Source: Steinernema hermaphroditum
Taxonomy: Eukaryota > Nematoda > Chromadorea > Rhabditida > Steinernematidae
DNA length: 64,000 nucleotides
Reading direction: 5' to 3'
Assembly: GCA_030435675.1 (NCBI GenBank)
Contig: CM059623.1
Span: 8,520,012 to 8,584,011, forward strand
Shown here: positions 45,501-57,869 of the stretch, one piece after another
Position numbering within the stretch: the stretch's first letter is position 1
Layout: each line of letters begins with the position of its first letter
The notes under the pieces: generated by a model
What the model saw: the letters and a program-made list of their open reading frames with translations, nothing else
What the model was told of the DNA's origin: nothing
Databases searched by the model: none
Position numbers and translations under genes: made by a program

Positions 45501-48500
45501 CTTCGGCGCTCCTCTGTTGCCTCCTCTGCTCCATCCGGGAAGCGGAGGACTCGAGCTGTGCGAGGCGCCTCCGGACGTCGACGTTCGCGTGGTGCTCCTT
45601 CGCGGTGAGCGTCGAGGAGTGCGGCGGGAGGTCGTAGATCTTCTCCCAGTCGTTGAGGCCTTCCCGGGGGTCACTGCGCGCCTGCTCCGGCCCCACGGAG
45701 CGCGTATGGCGTCGCCGATCGTCGATGGAGTGGAAGTTCCTCTGGTGGATAACCTCGATGTCTCTCTGTTCTTGGTCGACGACGTCGAAGGGCGACCGTG
45801 GACTCCCCTGCACCTGACTGCTCCGCTTCTTCACGATCTTCATGGCGTTGGGGGCGTGGGGGAAGAAGCCCCCGTGGGGAGTGCTCCGCGACTTCCTGAA
45901 GGCGGGCTTCGGCCTGTGACTTCCGTCGGGCGAAGGCTGCACCAGATGCTTTGTCTGCCGCTTCGCGACATCGTCGAGGGGCGCCGTGCCGCGTCCTCTT
46001 CGGGGGGAGTGCGGCGGCGAGTTGTGCGGCGTGAAGTTCTTCCGCTCCCTCTTGAAGCCGGGGTCGACGACGACTGGCCTCCACAGGTGCTCCTGATCCT
46101 GCTCCGCTGGAGGCGAAAAGTCCGCCGGCGACATCGGTGGCGGGTTGTGAGCAGGCCACACGTACGGCTTCTCGGGAGGTGGCTGCCAGCGGAGCCCTGT
46201 CCGGAAGATCTCCGGCCTCGTCTCGGGCTTCTCGACGAAGGCGGCCCTTCGCCTCAGAAGGTCGACGTCGTACTGGTCCCTCTCGAGGATTTCCTCGCTG
46301 GTCAGGATCTCGTTCTTCGCCATCGAGTGGCCCTCGTCGAGCAGGTATGTCCGCTTCCAGGTAGGCATCGGCGACTGTAGGAAGCCCTCTTGCGGCTCTT
46401 GCCACTCTCCGCTCGACATCGACGAGATCGGCCGCGTCTCGAAGACACGGATCTGTGGCGTCTGCGTCTCCGGACGACGCTCCGATGCCTCCGGCATTTG
46501 GGGCTTCTGGCCGGGGTCTTCTGCCTCCTGTGGATAGTAGCGTTTTCCTTCGAAGCTCTCTGGGGGCACGCTGTGGGTGGCAGAAATCTTCATCTCGCGG
46601 AACTGCTGCTCCTGGCGTGCCTGCTGCATCTGGAGGGCGAAGCGCTGTCTCTCCAGCTTCTCCATGTACTGCACCTCCCTTCGGCGCATCGCCTCCTGCT
46701 CCATCTCCTTCTGCTTCCGGAACTCGTCGATCCTGTCCGGGTCGGTGATGCTCCGGGCCATCGCGGAGGCGGGGCGCGGCCTCGGCTTGCTGGAGGGTGG
46801 CGGCCAGATGACGATGCCGTTCTCCGTGGGCTCCTGGTGTCGATTCAGTTCGAACTCCGAGTTGGTCGTCGACTCGTCGAAGCCTTCGTGGCGGCGGAAA
46901 GCGCCCGAAGAGTACTCCTCGACACCGTAGTTGAGGTGTTCGTCGGAAGGCTCGGTGACGGAGAGGCGCGGCGCCACCGACTGGCTCCGGGGCTTCTCTT
47001 GTGGGGGCTGGTGGTGGCCGTTGGCCCGAGGCACCTCCTCCAGCTTGAAGAAGGGACCGTTGAAGGAGGTGGCGGGGTAGCGCTGGTGCTGAGGCGTCTG
47101 CGAGCGCTGCATACGGTGTCTCCGGAGATTCTCCTGCATGACGTGGAAGAGAGAGGCTTCTTCGATCTCGACGGTAGTGCTTTGCGCCCGCGGTGCGACG
47201 AGGCGCTCCGCGTAATCGAGGCGCTGGCCCTGCTCCCAGAAGTGGCTCTGATCGACGGCGCGCTGCTGCTGCGAGAAGCTCTGCTTGAGAATCGACTTCG
47301 TCGGCACTGGCGACATCAGCCGCTCGCTGTAGTCGTCGCCGGAGGGTCGTCGGACGCCGGCGTCGGCCACCGAGGGCGCCTCGGAGGTCGGAGCGCTGGA
47401 GGAGATGTTAACGGCGACGAGTTGGGGCGGCTGCGAGGAGGGCAGCGGCGGTGGGGGACCCGAGGAGGAGCACTGCGAGAAGCTCCGCTGTTGGTGGTGA
47501 GAGTAGGAGCCGCGGTGCTCCGCGAAGTAGCGTTCTTCGACTATCCGCGCCTGGAAAGGGCGTCAGAAGGGGGAAGACCGCGGGGACTCACCTCATCGAA
47601 CTTCTGAAGCGCTTCTGTGCTCGGCTCCTTCGACGTCTCTTTCGCGTCACCCTAAACGGCCCGAGTCAGAAGGCGTGTTTACAGCACTCGAAGACAAAGT
47701 GACAAGCGGGGTCGCGCGCGTGTGGCCCTGCTCGGCTCTGAGCGGCTCGGCTGGAGCCCTCGACAGCCTGAAAACCGGTCGGGACAGTCTGTCGAGACTT
47801 CGAGGGCAGGGGGCGGCGAAGGTGGAGGAGGCTTAGCCCGAGAGATATACACTGCCTGTGCAACAAGAATGTGTGTGCGTGCTCCTCGAAACTCAAACAA
47901 TCATTATCAAGAGGCGCCGGCTTCCCCGATCGAGGCTCAGGGGGCGAATTCCCGGAGTTGCCCTGGCCCAAAACGTACCATTCCGACGCTGCGAGGTCCT
48001 CAGAGGACGGCCGACTGCCTCGGGAGTCGTCTGTCCCTCCTCTGGGACCTCATGTTCGCCTCTGTTGACAAACGGATTACGGTGGGTGTCCGTAAAAGCC
48101 CGCCGCCTCCCCCGCGCATTTTTCGCCAGAAGTTAAATCAATAAGCAGTAAACAAACAGTTCGCGCGTCGCAAAAAGTCAGAAGTCGGAAACGCACCTCT
48201 GTAGTCACTGGAAGGGTCGTGGAAGTGCTCCTTCCCTGCGCCCCGATGGGTCTCCAGGGGGCGGAGGCGCTGCCCACGGAGAATCTTCGGCCTCTGCCGC
48301 TGCTGAGGTCTCCGACGGAGCGCGCCCTCTTCGGTGGCTTGTTCGCCTCGTTGACGACGTCGAGGTAACGATTCCGGCGCCTCTTCACCAGCCACCCCGT
48401 GTCCCTGGGGGATGCCTCTGGATCGGGCTGAAAGCGGATCCCCTTAGCTTGTCTGGGCTACGATAGTGCGACCCACCGGCGGATGATCTCTGGCGAACCC

Positions 48501-50611
48501 CTCGGGACTCTGGATGTTCAGCTCCCGCATCGACTGTGAGCGCGTGTGGATCTGCTGAAAAGGCGCGGATTCGTGGGGTTCCGGGCGAAGAGGCCGGAGG
48601 AGCACTCCATGCACTCACTTAGGGGCGTCGGCGTCGGCGTCGCTCTCAGGAGAGAAGTGGCGGAGAGAAGGGCAAACAGAGGAGAGGAAGGAATAAGGGC
48701 TCGGAACCGAGGTCTCGGTTGGGGACCGGGTTAGTAGGACGAACAGAACGAAACGGACAGGACGGACACACGAGCACACCTAACCGGGACGGAGGACGAC
48801 ACCACCTACCTTCTGCAGCGTCTCTATCGTCTAAAGGAGAAAAGAGGCTTTAGAGGGTCCTCGGGGTTGGTACTTACGTGGCGGATCTGTTCGAGTTCCC
48901 TGAGACTCTCCTGATTCTCCTTGTTGTCCTAAAACGACACTCTAAACTTCTGTCCCCACTCAGGTCCCAGGCACCGCCTCCCCTCTTATGTGCCTTTTGG
49001 ATACAAATTCGAATGACTTGCGGCTCGTCGGCTCTCTCCGAATTGGTCTCGAGACGAATCATCGCTTGAGAGTTGGCCAAACAGTCGAATAACTGTCACT
49101 ACGCGAGTACTGTCCGAGTTAAACCTGTTGACACTTCGCTAAGTATTGGTAAACCAGCTTAGCGCCGACGGCCCGTCTATCAGAACGCGGGCGGCGATGA
49201 TTGATCTCGCGTGACATCGCAATAACATTCACATTAGGCACTGCGCAACTCTGGCAAAACAGCGACAATTCCAAAAATCGCGGTTTTAGGGGAGCTCCTA
49301 GCGGCAGAGATCGACCCCTTCCCCTGGGTACCGTACCCTTCCGAAGCCTCACCTTTCCAGCCGAAGGAAGTCGGGGCTTGCTCCAGGGCTTGTTGGCGTC
49401 GTCCTCCTTCTCCCTGAGGTACTCCTTGAGCCGTGAGGCCTCCATGTCGCGGTGGCGGTCAACGCTCTCCGTCAAGTAGGCGCTCGTCGTGATCGGCCGA
49501 CTCTCGACGCTCTGAAAGCGGATTCTGAGGGCTGGAAGGCACTCCGCCGACTGCCGCGCAGGACAATAATCTCCGCGCGGCCGTCGATCGATTAGATCTG
49601 CACGCACCTTGAATCGCCTTTGTTCCATGGGCGCCAGTTTCAGGAACGACCGTTTGCTATGCTCGCTGGGAAAGTCGTTCACCAGCTGTCGGCGCGGCTC
49701 CGTCGCACTCGTCAACAGCGGCATGTTCGCGTTGGAACGCACCTTCGGGTCGATGATCTGCAGCTTGTAGTGCTCCTGCGACTCCCTGACCGAGTAGTCG
49801 CCATTGGCGCTGGGCAGGTGGGTGCTGGAGCCCAGTTTCAGGTCCCCTGACTGAAGGGGCGAATTCCCAGGGTGTGCCAGGGTTCTCTGGACTCACCGAT
49901 GACGTGAACTCGCTCTTGTAGCTCGGAGTGACCGTCCTGATGTTCGCCTTCCTGGCCTCTCCGTGCACCGTGCTCGGCTGGTCCTCCTGCAACACTCGGT
50001 CTCACAATCCAAACCTCTAACTCATGGCGAACTGGTTCGCCCTGAAAACTTCGCCTGTGGGCACTCAAAAAACGCGTTCTCTGATTCATACCCTCGAGGG
50101 CTACTTGCAGTGTTCATATCGTTGTCGCATACGTTACGGACGCAAGAAGACGACCGGGGTGCCGCGGGCCCTTTTTCGAATGAAACGACGCGAACCGGTT
50201 ACGGCTGCGCTGCGGGAAAGCGCCTCGACGCTTCTAATTAAACCGAGTTGGTGCTGGTGACTATATTGTGTAAACACGGGAGGAAGACTCTGTTTGAGCA
50301 GATGGAGGCGCGTTTGACCACCGATGGACAGGGTTGCTGCTGGACACGGGATATGAAAAGCAATAGGGAGTTGGGGAATTGGAGGATTTCGGACTTAGTG
50401 GAACAGGCAGATAAAGATCTCAGAAGGAGCGCCACGAGATCTGATCTAAGCGAGTGCAAGAGGTACCGTTCTGGCGCGATCTTAAGAACCCAAACAACGC
50501 GAAACCCCGTAGAAGAACCTCGGAAGATGGACTCACCGGCCGGGGAGGTTGGCCCTTGACGGTCTTCTCGACCTGCGTCGACCACTGCTTCGTTTCCACA
50601 CTAGCCGCCAT
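42547..50611 (-). CDS. large low-complexity, coiled-coil protein, unrecognised
   Basis: A chain of minus-strand exons with short introns runs from MAASVETKQWSTQVE (50611) to SQEYSYKRETESDRPY (stop 42547). Landmarks are RMETAS-like charged stretches (SVDRHRDMEASRLKEYLREK), a 2.2-kb exon block at 45157-47400 rich in Pro, Ser, Arg and Gln, and a coiled coil there (DEFRKQKEMEQEAMRRREVQ). Later come TKIIRPGVTETVQRFEETKR with a Lys/Arg/Glu run, and YRTEQVPGGYES near the end. There are no enzyme, signal or membrane motifs. It looks like a cytoskeletal or junctional scaffold, as an inference. Two further stops in the chain, at 45157 and 44957, suggest alternative 3' ends. I could not resolve every junction, and two genes merged here cannot be excluded. 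Confidence 0.55.
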
Positions 50612-53320
50612 CTACTTCCAGAAGTTGAAGTCGTTCTCGGCCGGACGCCTCAGTGCAACACTCTGAAACGAGTCATCAGGACGGTTAAGTCGGCGCGCCG
50701 TTAGGAGCGCTCAGGGGAACCGGTTGACCAGCACGCGAAGAAGGCGAACCTGCAGAAGACGACGCAATTAGCTATATCGTCGACGATGGGAGGGCGCCCT
50801 CCATAACATAAATTTGCACATTAGCCGCCTCGTAAGAGCTTCTGGGAGAGATTCCCGCGAGCTTTTTGTTCGGAGGGCGTCGGGAACGGGAATGCGCGAC
50901 GCCCGGTGCGCCGAGGGGCTCGAAAAGGCGAGAAGCCACGCCCGCGGGAACGTAGTAAACAGCCCGAGAGCGGCGAGAACCGAAAAGTTTAACGCGAAAA
51001 TATTCGATGTTTAGAAGGGCACACGCCTTCGGAGACCTTCGCGACGGGTCCGAAGCCACTCTGGATTCCGAGGCGGCTGTCTTTTGTATAGGGAATGTGT
51101 TTGTGAATCGGCGCTATTTCAAGGAGATTTAAAAAGAGGGACATTGAAAGGGTGATTCACGGCACTGGAATCGACGGCTTCGAAGGGACTTTCGCGCGCA
51201 GATCTCTCCGAGGGGACCCTAATTAAGAGCATCGACCGGAAAATGGCGTCCGTCCGGCTGTTGATCGCCCTTCCGAAGGTGAACGGTCGCCATCAGGGCG
51301 ACAGTATTAATTGGAGGGCGCGCGAAACGCGTAAACCCTCTTGAAACCCGGACGATCAATGGCTGTGTAGGTCCCCACGTTTTTCTTCCCGAGGCTACAG
51401 TTCTGAAACCTTGAGAACTTCCCTAGTAGATCCCTCAGTCTCCTATGTACCAGACTGCACCCCTAATTACGGTTCTATAACCAACAAGATGGGTAGTACA
51501 GAAGAAGAAGGGGAGAGTATCACTTAGAACTGGAAAGGGCGACGCCTGAAGCGCTAATTGGTGATCTCTGAGCCTCTATGGGATCGGAAGGAATGCGAAA
51601 TCGATCTGGAGGGTCGGATGGCAAAACATGACGTCACCGTGACTCAGCCCGCTTAGGAGTGCACTCGCGCGCCAGAAAAGCAACTCGGCGTCAATGGAAA
51701 CCAGACGCCGCGAACGCCTCTTGAGTGGCTGATACGATTTCCCGATTCCCGCGGCGACAAAGGTACCGTTTTAGGGCTGCGAATCGGAGGGTCTAGCCCC
51801 TGAGTGCAGCCATAACCACAGGTTGCCTCGGACAATGGTGGAACGATACTATAGACCCGTGGCGATGCTGTTTTGACTGTCAAAACAAAAGTGACCTTGT
51901 GGGCGCAAACAACCTTGAAACAGAAGACGGCTGTCCGTCCACTGACGCGAAAATTACTTTCCACTCCCGAGTGAATCACAATTGGTTCGCCCTTCTGCAG
52001 GGGATCCGGCGGAACGGTGCTAGAGGCCGCTCGATTTGGAGGGCCGAAGGACACACAGGGACATCCGGCGCTCCGTTCTGGAGAGAAACGACTCTACTTG
52101 ACAACAGATAAGCGATGGGGAACTGTAAACAGCGAAGAAACGCTGAAAAAAGTCGGAGAAGAGCCAGAGACGACTCGCTGAACCGTTTTAGGCAGTGAAT
52201 CACACGTTCCCCAGACGGAGAGTCGCCGAAAGACAAAAAAGCGAGTGATCCCCGGGGATCTCCTCCTCGGACGACCTTGGAGGCAAACAGAGCGCACCGA
52301 AGGGTTTCAGAGGCGGTGCGAGGGATTACAACAGAAAAACAGAGGCGGTAAAGCGGCTCTACATGCAATTACAAAGGCGCAACTTGTCGGGGAAGGCAAA
52401 CACGGGCTTCGACCCTTCGGAGCCCCGAGATCGTCCGGGTGGCAACGCCGCCGGCGCCCCTTCGCGCATTAATCAACGCTCGCACCTTGTTTGTAAACAG
52501 TGATTGCGGACTGGCGTCAGGAGTGCACCGCCCGGGGCGAAGGCTCCTCTGCGCTCTCGCTCGCGCATTCCTCGACGGCATATAATTCCTAAAGTAAACG
52601 GAGACCGAGGGGATGAGAAAACCGGTCGTTGGCCACCAAGACAGCCACCGTGGCTCATTCCATGCAAGTAAGCGTACTGTATCAGCCGGTCGGCGCCAGG
52701 AAGCACATTAGGGCACCGTAAGACGCAGTAGGTTTCAGCGTAACGACGCGACTATTAAGAACAAAAGCATACAAACCGAATACAAGGCAAAGAACGGAAC
52801 CGGAGTTCGAAACTGCACGGCTACCATACTCAAGGGAGTAAAGAAACTGAGTAATTCCACTGGAATCAGAGGAACGTCAAAAGTGACTCAGCGCAGCCCT
52901 AAATATAGGTTGCGCGAAATGCAAAATTGTGGGAAGGGAACGTCTCCATCTCGACTTAGGCGATCGGCGCCCATCATTGCGACAAACAAATAAAATTGGC
53001 CGCCCGGGGCGGTCACACTTCAGGTCGCCTCCGATCGCCTCGCGCATTCAAATAATGTGCACTTCGCCGCCGCGGTGTACCTAGAACATCGCCGCATTCC
53101 AGTACCCCGCCGGAGAAAGGCGCCTTAAAGTCGTGAAAGTAACATATATACAGTGCCCACCGTAAAAAAAACTCGAAAAAAGATAAGCTCTTTCATAGAA
53201 TTTCTGGGAACTCTGGGTGCCAATCATCAACGTCGCCACTCGCAGGCGCTCGTGACCCAATTGCTGAGTCTCCGCGAAATTCATAATGATCACCCGGTGG
53301 ATAGTCTCCCGAAAAGGGCT
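50612..53320. other. 2.7 kb without a supported gene
   Basis: It lies between the start of the large minus-strand gene and the 3' end of GatB. Frames are short and in GC-rich sequence, with no motif and no splice chain. It probably contains the promoter of the large gene and the GatB 3' region. No tandem repeat or transposon end was recognised. Confidence 0.35.
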
Positions 53321-55141
53321 TTATTTGTCGACGTGCTGCAAAAGCAGCGCAGTAACGCAATTAGCCGCATCGTCGACGCTAATTCTCTTGTTCGACTTCT
53401 CGATCAGCGCATTTCGCAGCTTGTTCTTGTGCTTCGACTCCGGTTTGCCACGCGCCTTCGCAACAATCGCTTCGTTCTCACGGACCACCGCTTCGAGCAG
53501 CTTTGTCATGTCATCCCGACACGTGATGCGCCACAAATCTTTCGTTTCGATAAGCTAAAGCTGATTATGTCACAACAGGAGCAGGAAAGATACAGTACCT
53601 TTTCGACTTCTTCCGTTTCTCCCTCACCGACGTACGCTCGGAGAAGCTCGAGGCACGTCAGCTTCGTGATTCTCCCCGCTCCTTCGAGATGGATGGCGTT
53701 GGCGAATCTATCGGCAACCAAATCGGATTCGGGGGGATAGCTCTTGCCGCAATTCTGGGAGACTTTCTTGAGTTCACCGAGCCACGCCATTAGGTGATCG
53801 GCGGTAAGTCCTTCCATTGTCAAGCATCGGTCGACGAAATGTCGAAGTTTCTCGTCTTTCTGATAGAAAACAAATTATTAAATCTCTAGGGATCGACCTC
53901 TATCATACCACGATGTGAATTGCGAGGTTTGGATTCATATGGAACTTCTTGATGTAACGGAGATGAGACAAATCGAGATTCAAGGAATCAGTGGCCTCTT
54001 GCATCCACTCCGGTCGTATCCTGAGAACCGGCAAATTCGGTTCTGGCATCATACGGTAGTCGACTTCCACCTCTTTGTCTCTCATCGAAACGGTCGATCC
54101 ATCGAGGGCAACTCCACGGGTTTCGTTGATTACCGGCAGCCCCGACGAGATCAGCTCGAAATGTCGAAAGATTTCTGACTGAATCGCAGACTGGATGAAT
54201 CGGAAGCTATTGATGTTCTTGATCTCTGTACGGATGCCATTTGTTCCATCGGGGTGAGTGAGGGAAACGTTGGCGTCGACCCGTAAATTACCCCCTACAT
54301 AGAAATAGTTGCGACTGATACCTCAAAGTGGATCCTGACTCAGGATTCCAAGACTTACTGTGCATTTCTCCCTCGCAAATGTTATTATGGATGAAGAGGA
54401 GGCGCAGCTGCTCCACGAAGCACACGGCTTCCGCGGCAGACGTGAGAGTGGGACCTGTTACGATCTCGGCCAATGCAACACCTACACGCAAAATAGAAGT
54501 AAGCGAAAACGAGCGAGACTAACCTGCTCGGTTGAGATCAATCAAAGAGCGATTATCGTCGTGAATTGTTTTACCACTATCCATTTCTAGCTGTACTCTC
54601 TGAATCTCTAGCCTCTTCTCGTACCATGAATTCTTCTGAAAACGTGGTAGTTACAAAAGTTTCAGCCATGCCTTATCAACAGCTTCAACCGCACCTTATC
54701 AGAATCATACACGTAGAAATCCAAATACCCGTTTACTGCGATGGGATGGTCTTGCTGAGTGATCTGGTAGCCCATGGGCATGTCAGCGTAGAAGTAGTGC
54801 TTCCGATCGAAACGGCACCGATCAGGCACTTCGCAGTTGAGCACGAGGCCCGCCTTGATGGCAGTCAGCACACATCGCTTATTGAGCACCGGCAGTGTAC
54901 CAGGAGTGCCACAGTCGAAGAACGTGACAGCGGAGTTCGGAGGTGCATCTTCATCCACGGGAGCCCTCGAGAAGAGCTTTGACTTTGTTGGCAGTTGCGC
55001 GTGAATCTCCAGGCCAATCTTCGGTCGGAATCCGGCCCTCTCCACATCGGCGACGCAGAGGAGTCGGCGGTCGCTCAGAAGCCGAATGAACTTCTTCTGG
55101 AAGCCATGGATTCCATGGAGGCGTAGAAGCGCAGTCGACAT
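53321..55141 (-). CDS. mitochondrial glutamyl-tRNA(Gln) amidotransferase subunit B
   Basis: GatB of the mitochondrial GatCAB complex, which converts Glu-tRNA(Gln) to Gln-tRNA(Gln). The N-terminus is a mitochondrial presequence ([18 protein letters not shown]). The core has [19 protein letters not shown], the family motif [64 protein letters not shown] and [13 protein letters not shown]. The C-terminal tail has the helical GatB/YqeY domain. The stop is at 53321-53323. The ATG at 55141 is the first in frame; no acceptor is seen next to it. The next gene upstream on the same strand has its poly(A) signal only 135 bases before this ATG, a spacing typical of nematode operons. Confidence 0.92.
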
Positions 55142-55275
55142 CCGACCAACCGCATAAATCACCTCAAAGACCGAAAGTGAACCGTGGAAGCGGGAGAAGG
55201 GGAAAAGTAAGACAGCCGTCTTTTGGCAAAACGTACACTCAACCAAGAAGCACAACAAGCAAGTGAGATATACGT

Positions 55276-55281
55276 TTTATT
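55276..55281 (-). terminator. AATAAA poly(A) signal of the small-peptide gene
   Basis: TTTATT on the plus strand reads AATAAA on the minus strand. It is 62 bases past the stop codon of the small-peptide gene and follows a T-rich run. It is also about 135 bases upstream of the GatB start, consistent with an intercistronic region. Confidence 0.6.
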
Positions 55282-55342
55282 CAAAAAAAAAAAAGCTAGA
55301 AAAAAGTCATATGACATGCAGATCACCGACTCTTCGTCTTCA

Positions 55343-55576
55343 TTACTCTGTACGGGACAGAGCTAAGTGATAAGTTGGATTTCTGCCTCTTGTGGGTTCC
55401 GCTAGATCTGAAACAAATCCTTATGAGCGCGATGATTGAAGATTGCAGCCACTTACCGGCCCCGTTGATCGCCTTCCAAAGACTTGCTCCACAACAGCAC
55501 TTTCCTGGCTTTTAGTTATCAACAAAAGGATATATTTCTCAAATTTAGAAAACCCACTCATCACCAATGTCGACAT
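55343..55576 (-). CDS. predicted 42-residue peptide gene, unrecognised
   Basis: Three tiny exons join in phase: 55565-55576, 55457-55508 and 55343-55407, with introns of 56 and 49 nt. The product starts MSTLPGKCCCGASLW and ends HLALSRTE. Support comes from a TTACAG acceptor 13 bases before ATG, GTGAGT, GTAAGT and TTTCAG splice signals, and an AATAAA downstream. The middle acceptor (AAAAG) is weak. It has no signal peptide or membrane helix. The Cys triplet could bind metal or be acylated, which is speculation. It lies just upstream of GatB on the same strand and may share a transcript. It is too short to recognise and could be chance. Confidence 0.4.
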
Positions 55577-56117
55577 GGAGAAATCTATGCTGTAACCAAA
55601 CCAAATTAATAGGATTGATTGAGGTGAAAACAGTAAATGGCGCTTTGCAATAAACAGCGACTGGAAGGGTGCGAGCACTTTTCATCATTTTGGTCCATGA
55701 TGCACATAGATTTTTGGGAAACATTGAAGACGAAAAAAGGATCGAGTTTCAGTGGTGACGCTGTGGCCAAAAATCGGGTTTTTGCAAAGCTTTTTCAAAA
55801 GCCAGGACTCGTTTCCAAACGAACAAGGTTCTTTTTCAAAGAATAACACCTTTGAACACGGAAGGGCACCCGCTATCGACGAAAACGCGAAAAAAGCCCG
55901 AAATTTTTGGGAAATCGAGTCCACTGCTTCAGATCTTCGACTCACTCTCCGTTCTCTGCGTCCCGCAGCGATCTGCATGACTGATCGATAGCGGAGAGTC
56001 TGTCGCGTCGGACCATCCGAGCGAGCGAATCTTCTCGCGATTATGCTAATCTCCGCGATCATTGTGGCCTTCGGGCTTCGGACGACTGATCCTCTCAGAT
56101 CGTACTGTTTCAGGTCG
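55577..56117. other. intergenic between small-peptide gene and CCDC47
   Basis: About 540 bases, presumably divergent promoters. A TATA-free, moderately AT-rich start gives way to a TTTCAG acceptor four bases before the CCDC47 ATG. No repeat or RNA gene seen. Confidence 0.4.
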
Positions 56118-57869
56118 ATGACGGGTTCCCTCTCTCGGGCTATATTGCTTCTGCTGCTCGTGGCGAGTTGTGCCTTCGTCCCCTTCGTGGCCTCCGTCGA
56201 TGACTTAGAAGACGCGAACGAATTCGCTGAGTTCGAAGACGCCGACGAAGTCGCGCTGCCCGCCCAGCCGAATCAGTTTGTGCCGGAGGAGATTCCAGCG
56301 GCTCCCGCCGGGTCAGAGGATCTCTTTGAGGCCGACAAGGTTGATTTTTTCTTTTATCGTGATGAAAACCGTCTCTGGGTTCTAGAACGAATTCGGCGAC
56401 GATGACGAGCATCTCGAGGAAGAACAGTTTGAGAGCGTCGCCGACAAGTCGAAGCACGACGAAGACGACAAGCCCAAGAAGCTGCAGTTCACCAACCTGC
56501 CCGCTCACTTGAGATCCAACTGGTCATCGTACCAAGTCGAAGTGCTCTTCATCGCTTTCATGGTCATCTATATGCTTAACTACCTGTACGGAAAGACGCA
56601 GAACCAGTCCATCGCTACGAGATGGTTCGAAGAAAACCGTCCGATCCTTGAGAATCAGTTCGCTGTTGTTGGAGATGACGGTGTTAGCAAGGAAGTCGAA
56701 TCGGGTCACTTGGTGAAAGTAAGTGGAGTGTGTCTTTTGCAGGTGGTTTTATATCTCATTTCCAGGAGACGGACAGCCAGTACTCTATCTGGTGTACCGG
56801 CCGTGAAGGGTGCCGCGGAATGCACATTCAAATTCAGTTGAAGAAACGTCAGGACCTCCTCAGTTACATCTACAATTTCATTCGCCCTCGTACCGACCGT
56901 GTGTACATAAAACTGGAACTCGACAAGAACGAGATGGATTCTTTCGTTCTTGCCTTCGGACAAAAGAAATCTACGAACAAAATCGCTAAGGAAATGGCTG
57001 ACCTGGTTTGTACACAGACCCCTTGGAGTGTTTGTAATTTTTCAGTCTTTTAGAGCATCTATGGCGTTGAAATGAAGAGTCACACTCGTTTCGGAATTCC
57101 CCCTGAATTCACTGTTTTTGGAGAAATCGCGGAATCGCTCGCTACGATTTCGCAACCCGGTCAGCTGCAGGTCTTCAAGAAGTATGGCGATTGGATTGAT
57201 TACTTCCACTTCTCCGATCAGTTCACCGGTGCTAAGTTGCCTGAGTACGTTCAATCCTCAAAATTCTCGACTAAAAGCCTCTTTTAGGGGTGAAGTCTAC
57301 ACCGATATGCCTCCCACCGAGAATGTGATCATCTTCTCGATGAATCTTCTGGAACTCAGCGACCTCAACGAAGCGGCGGAAGCCCAGGGCACTCTGTTGA
57401 ACCTCTTCTTCTACACAGTCGATATTATTCGCAAGTATCGTCTTAGCAAGGAAGGAAAGCGCAAGGCTGACAAGAAACGCAAGGAAGTTGAAGATAATTT
57501 CATGAAGGTGACTCACCAGCAGCGCCAAGAAGAAGCTCAAGCCCGTCGCGAGAAGAAGGCTCGCGAACGCAAGCAGAGACTTCTTGAAGAGGAAGACCCA
57601 GAGAAGCAGAGGAGATTGGAGGTAAGTGCGTCAGAACTGACCTTCTATCTTTTGGGAACTTGAACTTTGTTTTCGCCCTGGAAACTCTGTCGGAAGGCAG
57701 ATCCACAAATTGAGTTTCGCGCGTTGTATTCCTCTGATTGTGCTTTGGGTGACTTTTTTGCCTATCGACTTGTAAATCAAGCTTTAACCTTCGTCATTTT
57801 CAGAGGCAAGAACAAAAACGCGAAGCGAAGATGCGCCAACCTCGTATGAAGCAGCTCAAGGTTAAGTAG
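56118..57869 (+). CDS. CCDC47 orthologue (PAT complex, ER membrane protein insertion)
   Basis: The ATG follows a TTTCAG by four bases. A signal peptide (LLLLLVASCAFVPFVAS) leads into an acidic lumenal region (DLEDANEFAEFEDADE; DDDEHLEEEQFE), then one transmembrane helix (VEVLFIAFMVIYMLNYLYG). The cytosolic CCDC47 domain follows: ATRWFEENRPILENQFAVVG, SIWCTGREGCRGMHIQIQLK, RFGIPPEFTVFGEI, VYTDMPPTENVIIFSMN. The C-terminus is a Lys/Arg/Glu coiled coil ending MRQPRMKQLKVK. CCDC47 with Asterix forms the PAT complex that shields hydrophilic residues of multi-pass proteins at the translocon and also binds ER calcium. Exons include 56118-56339 and 56396-56718. The domain order matches animal orthologues. 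Confidence 0.94.
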
